Source: UBA2966 sp965242505 (GTDB lineage: Bacteria; Pseudomonadota; Alphaproteobacteria; UBA2966). Taken from it: a DNA stretch of 64,000 nucleotides. The stretch spans positions 1,302,001 to 1,366,000 of the forward strand of contig OZ251449.1 of the NCBI GenBank assembly GCA_965242505.1, written 5' to 3'. The notes under the pieces were generated by a model, which worked only from the letters and a program-made list of their open reading frames with translations, was not told the origin of the DNA and did no database searches. This document shows, piece by piece, positions 1 to 9,331 of this stretch; the stretch's first letter is position 1; every line of letters begins with the position of its first letter. The translations under genes were made by a program, and so were the position numbers.

Positions 1-18
1 CACCGGGAGTCCCGCCGG

Positions 19-685
19 GTGGATATTCCTGTCCTCTGCCTTGACACGTGCATCATTCTGGACATGCTGCGCGACCCCACGCGGCCCGACCTTCGCGTGC
101 ACGACCACGAGGCTTCCCTGGCGCTTCTGAACGCGGCCGAATCCGGTCCCGGCGTCGAAACCTTGGTCGCCCAACAGGTCGGCCGAGAATTCCGGGACAA
201 TGCGGACCGAGTCGAGGACGAGGCGCGAAACCGGATCGCCAAACGCAGAGCCGACGTAGACAGCCTCAACCGGCTGGTCGCTCTTTACGGTGCGCCAAGC
301 CGGGTCGATTTGGCCCACTGGAGCGGCCACGAAGCGCGCTGCCGCCGCTTGGCCGGCCGCTGGCTCAAGGTCGGCGCCGAAGCGCCCGATTCCGAGGACA
401 TCGTCGGCAGGGCCTTTCTCCGGCTGAACGAGGCGCGCACGCCGGCAGGGAAAGGAAAGGACGCCATGAAGGACTGCGTGGTTCTGGAAACCTATATCGA
501 TGCGGTTCGAACCTTGCGAAACGCCGGACGCGAGTCGCCGGCGGTGTTCGTGTCGTCCAACATCCGGGACTTTGCCGCCACCGACCGAACGACGATCCGG
601 GAAGACGTACGGCAGAGAGTTCGAAGCCATCGACCTGCAATACGCTCCGAACATGGGCGCCGCCAGAGGTCTTCTTGGACTGTAG
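19..685 (+). pseudogene. PIN-domain protein, frameshifted near its C-terminus
   Basis: The N-terminal part reads as a PIN-like nuclease: LDTCIILDML near the start carries the first acidic residue and VSSNIRDF lies near residue 180. From about base 605 the first frame continues as unrelated arginine-rich residues. The +1-shifted frame instead continues with FEAIDLQYAPNMGAARGLLG and stops at 685, which resembles the usual C-terminus of long (DUF4935-type) PIN proteins. One indel near 600-620 therefore separates the two parts. The start used is the GTG at 19, but the true start could lie before the window. It may be a toxin or RNase remnant, or a sequencing error. Confidence 0.6.
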
Positions 686-769
686 TCTGACGACATCCCA
701 TGGGCTTGTCTTTTCGGTGAAAGCACTCGGGGTCCTGTTGGTCTTCAGGCGGTGCAAGGCAGTTGTGCG

Positions 770-1057
770 CAAGGGGCAGTAACGGTGGGTCCGCGGCGCC
801 GCCAGTTCGATGTCGCCGAGTTCGCACGGCAAGCAGCGCCGGCAGGTTCCGTTGCGGCGGTCGCGGGCGGCGCTGCCATCGAGGCCGGCGAGCCAACGGT
901 CGACGTCCTCGGCCATCCTGCCCTGAATGATCTCGGCCAGGGCCTGGCGCGCCGCCGGTCGGCAGTCGGCGCCCCAGTCCAGGCCATCGGCCTGCATCGC
1001 CTTCACCACCTCGAAGGCCTCCGGTAAGCTCTCGATCGTCACGGTCCGCTGTGGCAT
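770..1057 (-). pseudogene. IS256-type (mutator family) transposase, N-terminal fragment
   Basis: The minus-strand frame from the ATG at 1057 reads as the beginning of a mutator-family transposase: a leading helix, then AEIIQGRMAEDVDRWLAGLDG and ELGDIELAAPRTHRYCP. The full-length family is about 400 residues with a DDE core. Here similarity stops after about 95 residues, and the frame then runs into the antisense of the PIN gene. Upstream in-frame codons (to about 1141) also look like typical IS leader sequence. No inverted repeats or catalytic residues remain, so this is a dead stub. Confidence 0.7.
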
Positions 1058-1148
1058 CGGGGTGCTCCTTTCCGTCGTGGTCCGCTGAACCACCGAGGGA
1101 GTACCCCCTTTCCACCTCTGACACATGACTTGATACGTCACCTCTTGG

Positions 1149-1396
1149 CGCGCATTGTCTCATGCCGCCGGGAGCAGCGTCGCGGGGCTGCGGCCCCCCT
1201 CCCGACCTCCCCCCTGCCAGGGGGGGAGGAGTGTGGATGGTCAGGGAGGATGGAGCGTCGACGGCCCCTCCGTTCCCCTTCTTCTCCCTCTCCCTTGCAG
1301 GGGGAGGGTCGGGGTGGGGGTCGCGCCAAGGGGGAGAAGCGCGAACGGACCCTGCGGCGCCCCCGTCGCCGGATGAAGCCTGCGGACAAGCATTTT
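1149..1396 (+). repeat. Dispersed GC-rich repeat, copy 1
   Basis: This copy starts with a degenerate terminus (GCGCATTGTCTCATGCCG). It then has a palindromic block around CCCCCCTGCCAGGGGG, a second block ending in GGTCGGGGTGGGGGTCGCGCC, and the tail GCGAACGGACCCTGCGGCGC...GATGAAGCCTGCGGACAAG. The same blocks recur at about a dozen places in the window. It fills the space between the transposase stub and the end of the methyltransferase gene. Confidence 0.85.
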
Positions 1397-1422
1397 CCGG
1401 ATAGCCAAGTCCACCGTCCATT

Positions 1423-2976
1423 TCAGCTTCCGTCAAACAGGTCGTCGGTCGCGGCGTGCCACCGCCGCCGATACCGGACGTCCTCATAGCGTTCCCGGGC
1501 CAGTTCCTGCGCGCGTTTCGCCAGCCGTTCGGCCTTCATCCAGCCCGCTTTCCTGTTCGCGGCGATCAGCCCCCGCATGGTCAGGTTCGCGTTCTTGCGC
1601 CCATTACAGGGGCGGCACAGCAGAATGCGGTTGGAGATGTCGTTCTCGCCGCCATCGGTTCTCGGCCTGACGTGGTCCAGTTCCATGAACGGCGCTTCAA
1701 GCTCGCGCCCACAACCGGCGCACAACACCAGCCCGTCCGTGATGGTCTGCGCCTCGGTCAGTTCCTGAACGATTTGCGCCCGCGACAACTTTTGCCACGG
1801 CTCCGGGGGCGGACGCTTTCGCCTCTCCGTCACCCGCAGGAACGGCGCGGCGACTTCCCCGCCGTCCGTGCGAGCCGGCGGCTCGGTGGCGTAGTGGATG
1901 TCCCCGAAGGTCAGGCCCTCGACCTTGAGGCGATCGAGAACCACCTCGTGCGCCTTTTCCCAGATGTCGATCCCCGCCCACCGACGTCCCAGACGTTCGG
2001 CGGCCACGCAGGTGGTCGCGCAACCGGCAAATGGATCAAGGACGATATCATCGTCCACGGTGCTTGCCCGGATCAGGCGTTCGTACAGGGCCAGCGGCTT
2101 TTGCGTCGGGTAGCCGGTCCGCTCGGATTTCGGCGCGCGAGTAACGTCGGTCATCAAATCCCTGGCGGCGATCCCCCTGGATTCGGACAAGTGGAACTTG
2201 CGTCGCGGCTGGCCTTTCCGTGACCAGTGAATCAGCCCGTCCGCTTCCAGCCGCTCCAGGCTCTTGACCGTGAAACGCCAATTCGGGGCGTGGACGCCGC
2301 GCCATGTGAACTCATGGGTTTGCCCGGATACGCCGCCGCCTTTGAGAGGCATGGTGGTATAGCGCCCCCGTTCGTCCCTGTATCGGTAGTTCCGGTCGAT
2401 GTAATCCTGGGTAAGAGGGTCGTATTGCTGATTCCACACGACGTCCCCGGATTTCCCGTAGTAGAGAATTCCGTCATGGACCCTCGCGTAGCGATTCGCA
2501 TCGCTGCGGCCGGCAGAGCGTTCCCATATGATCTCGTTCCGAAAATTCTTCCATCCGAATATCGCGTCCATGACGGCCTTGAGGTAATGGCTCGCGGCAT
2601 CGTCGCAGTGGAGGTAGATCGAGCCCGTCGGTTTGAGGACGCGGCGCATCTCGAGCAACCGGACGGCCATGAAGCACATGAACGCTCCCATGCCGTCACT
2701 GTGGGCGTAGCGGGCCGACTCGATGGCCTCCATGAGTCTGGGATGATCGTCGGTGATCTGGTCCACCCAGTCTTGCAGAACGTCCCGCTCCCATGACCAT
2801 CGGTCCTGGAACTTCGCGCCTTTCGCCAGGCTGTCAGGGGTCGCGTGAAAATCCCTGTTCTTGTTGAACGGCGGATCGGTGGCGATCAGATCCACGGTCG
2901 CGCCGTCCATGCCGCGCAGGACCGCAAGATTGTCATGGTGAAACAGTGTGCGATTGGGCCAGTTCGGCTCGCCCAT
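1423..2976 (-). CDS. DNA methyltransferase (N4/N6 type) fused to an HNH domain
   Basis: A 517-residue protein. Catalytic motif IV, DPPF, is at residues 34-37 and the AdoMet-binding motif DPFAGCATT lies far downstream, which is the beta-class order. Residues about 420-465 form an HNH-like module with CAGC, LDHVRPRTDGG and LCRPCNGRK. The ATG at 2976 is chosen over an upstream in-frame start because GGGGGAGG lies just before it. It probably methylates adenine or N4-cytosine in a specific site. Whether the HNH module cuts DNA or only helps binding is not visible. No separate restriction enzyme gene lies beside it. Confidence 0.85.
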   Translation of the reverse strand: MGEPNWPNRTLFHHDNLAVLRGMDGATVDLIATDPPFNKNRDFHATPDSLAKGAKFQDRWSWERDVLQDWVDQITDDHPRLMEAIESARYAHSDGMGAFMCFMAVRLLEMRRVLKPTGSIYLHCDDAASHYLKAVMDAIFGWKNFRNEIIWERSAGRSDANRYARVHDGILYYGKSGDVVWNQQYDPLTQDYIDRNYRYRDERGRYTTMPLKGGGVSGQTHEFTWRGVHAPNWRFTVKSLERLEADGLIHWSRKGQPRRKFHLSESRGIAARDLMTDVTRAPKSERTGYPTQKPLALYERLIRASTVDDDIVLDPFAGCATTCVAAERLGRRWAGIDIWEKAHEVVLDRLKVEGLTFGDIHYATEPPARTDGGEVAAPFLRVTERRKRPPPEPWQKLSRAQIVQELTEAQTITDGLVLCAGCGRELEAPFMELDHVRPRTDGGENDISNRILLCRPCNGRKNANLTMRGLIAANRKAGWMKAERLAKRAQELARERYEDVRYRRRWHAATDDLFDGS

Positions 2977-3046
2977 GTCCGCCTCCCCCGTCGCAGGAAG
3001 GCGAGCCTGCGAGGCAGGGGGTTGTTCCGCCAAGCGCACGACCCCG

Positions 3047-3820
<774 letters not shown>

Positions 3821-3852
3821 CGCTCCCGTTCTCCCGTCATCGCCCGGCCCGC

Positions 3853-4958
3853 TCAGTGACCGGTGTGCAACCTGCGCTCCAGGTGAAGGCTGTAGCGCGA
3901 GATGCCGAAACACAACACCCAGAAGACGAAGCCGGCGAACACGTAACCCTCGACGGCAAAACCCAGCCAGTCGGGGTTGGTTCCGGCCGCCTGGATCATG
4001 CCGAGAAAATCCAGCAGTCCGATGATCAGCACCAGCGTCGTGTCCTTCAGCAGCGCGATGAAGGAGTTCACGATACCCGGGATCACCAGCTTGAGCGCCT
4101 GCGGCAGGATGACGAAGGCCATCGCCTTCCAGTAGTTCAGACCCAGCGCCAGCGCCCCTTCGTACTGCCCCCGCGGGATGGCCTGCAATCCTCCCCGGAT
4201 CACCTCGGCGAGATAGGCGGCCTGGAACAGCATGATCCCGATCAGGGCGCGCAACAGCTTGTCGAAGGTCAGGCCCTCGGGAACGAACAGGGGGAACATG
4301 ACCGACGCCATGAAAAGCACCGTGATGAGGGGCACGCCCCGCCACAGCTCGATGAAGGCGACGCAGACCGCCCGCACCGCCGGCATCCGGGAACGCCGAC
4401 CGAGCGCCAGCACGATGCCGATCGGCAGGCGAAAACGCAGCCGACGATGGCCAGAACCAGGGTCAGGAACAGGCCGCCCCACAGCGGGGTCTCGACCCAC
4501 GCCAGCCCCAAGGCGTCGCCGGAGAACAGGAAGAAGGCGACGATCGGATAGCCGAACAGGAGAAAGACGGAGACCCACGCCTTCCAGGGGAAGCGCGGGA
4601 AGAACAGGGTCGCGGCGCAGACGACGAGGATGGCGGCGCCCAGATCGACGCGCCAGCGCTCGTCGACCGGATAGCGGCCGTAGATGAACTGGCCGAACCA
4701 TTCCTTGATGAAGACCCAGCAGGCGCCCTCGCGGGCGCAGGCGTCGCGGGTGGAGCCGGTCCAGTCCGCGTCGACGAACGCCCACGCGACGAAAGGCGGA
4801 ACCGCCTCCCAGATCAGCCACAAGGCGAGGACGGTGAGAACCGCGTTGTACCAGGTCGAGAACAGATTCTGGCGCATCCAGCCGACGACGCCGACGGTCG
4901 AGGCCGGCGGCGGCAGGTCGGGGGCGCGCTCGAAGGCCGGCATCGCCGCGTCGGCCAT
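3853..4958 (-). pseudogene. aapM: Amino acid ABC transporter permease AapM, frameshifted
   Basis: The first frame (4958 to about 4428) gives MADAAMPAFERAPDL and membrane segments up to AIVGCVFA. The second frame gives PIGIVLALGRRS through the permease EAA region (GALALGLNYWKAMAFVILPQ) to the stop at 3853. One missing base at about 4427 explains the break: adding one base restores VFA-x-PIGIVLAL. The repaired protein would be about 368 residues, normal for AapM. Neighbouring aapQ and aapP are intact, so this is either a recent inactivating deletion or a sequencing error. AapM would form the inner-membrane channel with AapQ. Confidence 0.88.
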
Positions 4959-4961
4959 GGC

Positions 4962-6152
4962 CTATCGCTCCACCAGGGCCATCTTCCTGTTGTACAGGTT
5001 CATGGCCGCCGAAATGGACAGGCTGATCGTGAGGTACACGGCCATCGTTATGGCGATGATCTCGACGGCCTGCCCCGTCTGCATCAGGGCCGTGCCGGCG
5101 AATACGAGCACGAGGTCCGGGTAGGCGATCGCCGCCGCCAGCGACGAGTTCTTCGTCAGGTTGAGGTACTGGTTGGTGAGCGGCGGAATGATGACGCGCA
5201 ACGCCTGCGGGACGATGACGAGACGGAGCGCCGGACCCGGCCGCAGGCCCAGGGAGTGGGCGGCCTCGGTTTGGCCGCGGCTTACCGCCTGGATCCCCGA
5301 GCGGACGACCTCGGCGATGAACGAGGCGGTGTAGACGGAAAGCGCGATCACCAGGGCCACGAGCTCGGGGATCAGGGTCATGCCGCCCTGGAAGTTGAAG
5401 CCTTTCAGGACGGGATAATCCCAGGACAGCGGGAATCCCGTCGCCGCGCCGGCGAGCAGCGGCAGCCCGGCCAGAATCCCTATCGACACGTAAACGGTGT
5501 GGAACTGCTCGCCCGTGGCCTCGCGGCGGCGCCTGGCCCAGCGCGCGAGGAGCGCGACCGCGGCGAGGCCGACGAGAAAGCCGATGGGGATCGCCGGGAA
5601 ACCCGCCTCGAAGACCGGCCTCGGGACGAACAGGCCCCGCAGGTTGAGGAACAGCGTATCGGCGAGCTCGAAACTGCGTTGGGGCGGCGGCAACGCCCGC
5701 AGCACCGCGAAATACCAGAAGAAGATCTGCAACAGCAGTGGAACGTTGCGAATGATCTCGATGTAGACCTCGGCCAGTTTCGAAACCAGCCAGTTGCCCG
5801 ACAGCCGCGCGATGCCGACGACGAATCCGAGAAACGTCGCGAAGGCGATCCCGATGGCCGACACGAGCAGGGTGTTCAGCAGCGATACGACGAAGGCCCG
5901 GCCGTAGGACGACGCCTCGTCGTAGTCGATGAGCGTCATGCCGATATCGAAACCGGCGGTCCGCGTCATGAAGTCGAAACCCGAGGAGATACCCCGGCTT
6001 TCCATGTTCACGAGCGTGTTGTTGACGATGTAGACCCCGAACAGGATGACCCCGCCGAGGACGAGAACCTGAAATACCGCCGCCCGGACCCGCGGGTCGT
6101 TCCAGAACGACGCGCGGGCCGGGGGGCCGCCAGCATCGCCGCCAACCCGCAT
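4962..6152 (-). CDS. aapQ: General L-amino acid ABC transporter permease AapQ
   Basis: 396 residues, a typical AapQ length, with a conserved SFWNDPRVRAAVFQ region before the first membrane segment, several hydrophobic spans, and the EAA loop (EAAHSLGLRPGPALRLVIVPQ) that contacts AapP. It ends 3 bases before aapM. The ATG at 6152 lies inside the terminus of a repeat element (GAGATAATGCGGG) and has no clear ribosome-binding site. The native 5' leader has apparently been replaced by the element. Confidence 0.92.
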   Translation of the reverse strand: MRVGGDAGGPPARASFWNDPRVRAAVFQVLVLGGVILFGVYIVNNTLVNMESRGISSGFDFMTRTAGFDIGMTLIDYDEASSYGRAFVVSLLNTLLVSAIGIAFATFLGFVVGIARLSGNWLVSKLAEVYIEIIRNVPLLLQIFFWYFAVLRALPPPQRSFELADTLFLNLRGLFVPRPVFEAGFPAIPIGFLVGLAAVALLARWARRRREATGEQFHTVYVSIGILAGLPLLAGAATGFPLSWDYPVLKGFNFQGGMTLIPELVALVIALSVYTASFIAEVVRSGIQAVSRGQTEAAHSLGLRPGPALRLVIVPQALRVIIPPLTNQYLNLTKNSSLAAAIAYPDLVLVFAGTALMQTGQAVEIIAITMAVYLTISLSISAAMNLYNRKMALVER

Positions 6153-6376
6153 TATCTCATACCGGCAGGGATCGAGGATGGCGCGGCGTTGCGGGACCGC
6201 GGTCCACCCCCCTCCCGACCTCCCTCCCGCCAAGGGGGAGGAGTGTGGATGGCCCCCTCCTGGACAGGGGGAGGGTCGGGGTGGGGGTCGCGCCGGAGGG
6301 AGAGAGGAGCGAACGGACCCTGCGGCGCCTCCGTCGCCGGACGAGGCGTGCGGACAGGCAGTGCGAGAGGTGCGCG
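6146..6376 (+). repeat. Dispersed GC-rich repeat, copy 2, inside the aap operon
   Basis: This copy begins CCCGCATTATCTCATACCGG and carries the block GCGGCGTTGCGGGACCGCGG, two palindromic C/G blocks and the tail ending GTGCGGACAGGCAGTGCG. It separates aapJ from aapQ and overlaps the first codons of aapQ. Confidence 0.87.
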
Positions 6377-6424
6377 CTGACGGCCATTCGCTTCGTTCGC
6401 CATCCAGGATCGCGTAACGAAACA

Positions 6425-6454
6425 GGGCGCGTCCGGCGAACGCCGGACGCGCCC
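6425..6454 (-). terminator. Strong hairpin downstream of aapJ
   Basis: GGGCGCGTCCGGCG at 6425-6438 is followed by AA and its exact complement at 6441-6454: a perfect 14-bp stem. It lies 25 bases after the aapJ stop and before aapQ. There is no strong U-run, so it may act as a partial terminator or an mRNA 3'-end stabiliser. Such hairpins often allow more binding protein than permease to be made. Confidence 0.65.
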
Positions 6455-6478
6455 CGCCGCGATGCCTCTCCGCCCGCC

Positions 6479-7495
6479 CTAGCGGACCGGCATCGGATAC
6501 ATCAGACCGCCCTTGGTCCACAGCGCATTCGGGCCGCGGGCCAGGCCGATCGGCGTGTCGGGACCGACGTGGCGCTCGTAGACCTCGCCGTAGTTCCCCA
6601 CCTGCTTGATGACGTTGTAGGACCAGTCGGTCGAAAGGCCGAGGTTCTTGCCCATGTCGCCTTCCGTGCCCAACAGGCGCTTGGTGGCGGGGTTCGTCGC
6701 CGTCTTGCGCATGTCGTCGACGTTTCCGGACGTGACGCCCATCTCCTCCGCCTCGACCATCGCGATGAGCGACCAGCGGACGATGTCGCCCCACTGGTTG
6801 TCGCCGTGGCGAACGACGGGACCGAGCGGCTCCTTCGAGATGGTCTCGGGCAGGACCATGTGGGCACCCGGATCCGCGAGCTTGATGCGTTGGGCGGCGA
6901 GGCCGGATCGGTCCGTCGTGTAGACGTCGCAGCGGCCGGCGTCGTAGGCGGCCACGACCTCGTCGGACTTCTCGAACACGACGGGCTCGTACTTCATGCC
7001 GTTGGCGCGAAAGAAGTCGGCCATGTTCAGTTCGGTCGTCGTGCCGATGTTCACGCAGACGCTGGCGCCGTCGAGTTCCATCGCGCTCTTGACGCCCAGG
7101 TCCTTGCGAACCATGAAGCCCTGGCCATCGTAGAAATTGACGCCCGCGAAATCGAGACCGAGCGCCGTGTCGCGCACCAGCGTCCAGGTCGTGTTCCGCG
7201 AGAGCATGTCGATCTCGCCCGATTGCAGGGCGGTGAACCGCTCCTTCGCGGACAAGGGCGTGTATTTCACCATGTTCGCGTCGCCGAACACGGCGGCGGC
7301 CACAGCCCGGCACACGTCGACGTCGATTCCGGTCCAGTTGCCGGACTGATCGGGATTGGAGAACCCGGGCAGGCCCTGGCTCACGCCGCACTGGACGTGA
7401 CCCTTGGCCTTGACGTCGTCCAGCGTGGCGGAGGATGCCGGAAGCGCCAGCCCCACGGCGAGCGCCGCAGCGGCGAATATCGTTTTGCAGTGCAT
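6479..7495 (-). CDS. aapJ: General L-amino acid-binding periplasmic protein AapJ
   Basis: 338 residues with a signal peptide (MHCKTIFAAAALAVGLALPA, then mature protein from about SSATLDDV). The rest is a family 3 solute-binding protein: GQGLPGFS-like start (CGVSQGLPGFSNPD), the GIDVDVCRAVAAAVFGD region and the AapJ-type end YPMPVR. It captures L-amino acids in the periplasm and passes them to AapQM. ATG 7495 is preceded by AGAGGAGACGAG. First gene of the operon. Confidence 0.94.
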   Translation of the reverse strand: MHCKTIFAAAALAVGLALPASSATLDDVKAKGHVQCGVSQGLPGFSNPDQSGNWTGIDVDVCRAVAAAVFGDANMVKYTPLSAKERFTALQSGEIDMLSRNTTWTLVRDTALGLDFAGVNFYDGQGFMVRKDLGVKSAMELDGASVCVNIGTTTELNMADFFRANGMKYEPVVFEKSDEVVAAYDAGRCDVYTTDRSGLAAQRIKLADPGAHMVLPETISKEPLGPVVRHGDNQWGDIVRWSLIAMVEAEEMGVTSGNVDDMRKTATNPATKRLLGTEGDMGKNLGLSTDWSYNVIKQVGNYGEVYERHVGPDTPIGLARGPNALWTKGGLMYPMPVR

Positions 7496-7770
7496 TGTCT
7501 CGTCTCCTCTGTTGCGGCCCCGTTCCCTACGAGACGATGGCCGGATGCTCCACCCTACGTTCTGCCCAGGACGATGCCTCAATCCTCGCTGCGGTGGACT
7601 TCTTCAACCCATAACGCAAACGTTATATCCCCGCAAGGGCGGGAGGTCGCCGCCGCGCCGCGCGCCGGCCGCGGCGCATCTGGCGCCGCCCCGTTCGAAG
7701 TGACATCATGGCGCGGCTCCCATGCCGCCCCCATCATCCGCGAAGCCACCCACACGAAAGCAGCAAGGCC
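7496..7770. promoter_or_regulatory. Divergent aapJ/metC promoter region with a palindrome
   Basis: The region between the two divergent starts contains ATAACG-CAAA-CGTTAT at 7611-7626, a perfect 6-bp inverted repeat and one of few AT-rich spots nearby. On the minus strand it reads TATAACG and could be part of an aapJ -10 element or an operator. The stretch from 7640 to 7700 is GC-rich without a recognised riboswitch. The assignment is inferred from position and symmetry only. Confidence 0.4.
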
Positions 7771-9006
7771 ATGAAGGACGACACCACCATTGTTCACGCC
7801 GGCAGGAAGCCCTTCGACAACCACGGAATCGTCAATCCGCCCGTCTACCACGCGTCGACCGTCCTGTTCCCGACCGTGGAGGCTTGGGAAAGCGCGCGGG
7901 AACAGCGGGACGCGCCGGACACCATCATCTACGGGCGGCGCGGCACGCCGACGACGTTCGCGTTGCAGAACGCCATGGCCGAGCTGGAAGGCGCGGACCG
8001 CTGCATCGCCGTGCCGTCCGGGCTGGCGGCCATCACCGCGCCGCTGCTCGCCTTTCTCGAGCCCGGCGACCACATGCTGATGGTCGATGCCGTGTACTAC
8101 CCGGCGCGCCGGTTCGCCGACTCCCTGCTCGCCCGGATGGGCATCGAGACCACGTTCTACGACCCCACGATCGGCGCCGGCATCGCCGATCTGATACGGG
8201 AGAACACCCGCGTCGTGTACCTCGAGGCGCCGGGTTCCCAGACCTTCGAGATGCAGGACGTTCCGGCGATCGCCGAAGCCGCCCGCGAGGCCGGGGCCGT
8301 GGCCATGATGGACAACACCTGGGCCACGCCGCTCTACTTCAAGCCGCTCGACTTCGGCGTCGACGTCTCGATCATGGCGGCGACCAAGTACATCGTCGGC
8401 CATTCCGACGCGATGCTGGGACTGGTGTCCGTCCGGGACGAGCACTTCGCCCGGATCCGCGATTCCGCCTGGGGCCTGGGCATGGCGGTGGGACCCGACG
8501 ACTGCTATCTGGGCCAGCGCGGGCTCCGCACCCTGTCGGCCCGGCTCGCCCGCCACCAGGATTCGGCCCTGAAGCTCGCGGCATGGTTCGAGACCCGCCC
8601 CGAGGTGGCGCGCGTGCTCTACCCGGCCCTGCCCGGCGACCCCGGACACGAGCTCTGGAAGCGGGACTTCAAGGGCGCCTCGGGACTGTTCGGCGTCGTC
8701 CTCGAGAAAACCCCGCAAGAGGCCGTCGCGGCCATGCTGAACGGCTACCGTTACTTCGGCATGGGCGGTTCCTGGGGCGGTTACGAAAGCCTCGTCCTGC
8801 CCACCCGGCCCGAGAAGCTGCGCTCGGCGACGACATGGGACGCGCCGGGGCCGACGCTGCGCTACCACGTCGGCCTCGAGGATCCCGACGACCTGATCGC
8901 CGACCTCGACGCCGGTTTCGAGCGCCTTCGCGCCGCCCGCGTCCGGAACGGGTCGGCCGAGAGCCCGGAACGCGTCTCTGCCCGCGGACCCGGGACAAAG
9001 CCTTGA
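7771..9006 (+). CDS. metC: Cystathionine beta-lyase (PLP-dependent, Cys/Met metabolism)
   Basis: 411 residues from ATG 7771 (AGCAAGG just upstream). Cys/Met-metabolism PLP fold: YGRRGTPT (Y54, R56), SGLAAITAPLLAFLEPGD, and the PLP lysine K206 in ATKYIVGHSD. The GYRYFGMGGSWGGYESLV region near the C-terminus is typical of beta-lyases rather than gamma-synthases. It would cleave cystathionine to homocysteine, pyruvate and ammonia in the cytoplasm. It is transcribed divergently from aapJ. The last about 25 residues are a low-complexity tail. Confidence 0.88.
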   Translation: MKDDTTIVHAGRKPFDNHGIVNPPVYHASTVLFPTVEAWESAREQRDAPDTIIYGRRGTPTTFALQNAMAELEGADRCIAVPSGLAAITAPLLAFLEPGDHMLMVDAVYYPARRFADSLLARMGIETTFYDPTIGAGIADLIRENTRVVYLEAPGSQTFEMQDVPAIAEAAREAGAVAMMDNTWATPLYFKPLDFGVDVSIMAATKYIVGHSDAMLGLVSVRDEHFARIRDSAWGLGMAVGPDDCYLGQRGLRTLSARLARHQDSALKLAAWFETRPEVARVLYPALPGDPGHELWKRDFKGASGLFGVVLEKTPQEAVAAMLNGYRYFGMGGSWGGYESLVLPTRPEKLRSATTWDAPGPTLRYHVGLEDPDDLIADLDAGFERLRAARVRNGSAESPERVSARGPGTKP

Positions 9007-9075
9007 CTCGCGGGTCTCCGCCGCTAGAGTCGCGGTCAGGATTTCGGCGCACGGCGCGACAGAGGAACAGCCGCC

Positions 9076-9243
9076 ATGGCAAAACCCACCGTCCTCAAGG
9101 TCAAGCTCGTCAGCACGGCGGACACGGGCTATTACTACGTGACCAAGAAGAACCCGCGGACGAAGACCGGGAAGCTGTCGATGAAGAAGTACGATCCCGT
9201 CGCGCGCAAGCACGTCGAATTCAGGGAATCGAAGATCAAGTAA
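9076..9243 (+). CDS. rpmG: 50S ribosomal protein L33
   Basis: A 55-residue basic protein starting MAKPTVLKVKLVSTADTGYY and ending EFRESKIK, the full usual length of L33. It lacks the zinc-binding CxxC pairs (the C-minus form). AGAGGAAC precedes ATG 9076. It is monocistronic in appearance, with its own terminator immediately downstream. Confidence 0.95.
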   Translation: MAKPTVLKVKLVSTADTGYYYVTKKNPRTKTGKLSMKKYDPVARKHVEFRESKIK

Positions 9244-9265
9244 CCGCAACGTCCACGGAGCGGCG

Positions 9266-9294
9266 AGGCCGCGCGGTCGCGCGGCCTTCGTTTT
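9266..9294 (+). terminator. Rho-independent terminator of rpmG
   Basis: AGGCCGCGC-GGTC-GCGCGGCCT forms a 9-bp GC-rich stem with a 4-base loop, followed by TCGTTTT. It lies 23 bases after the rpmG stop codon. Confidence 0.8.
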
Positions 9295-9331
9295 CGCCCG
9301 CCCGCCACACCGAACAGCAAGGAACGGACCC

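Noticed and set aside
2992..3011. Hairpin CGCAGG...CCTGCG as a terminator of aapP
   Set aside because: The 6-bp stem is short, has no T-run and overlaps the ribosome-binding region of the methyltransferase gene.
7627..7770. Riboswitch (SAM or SAH type) before metC
   Set aside because: The leader is GC-rich with possible stems, but no conserved riboswitch core could be recognised.
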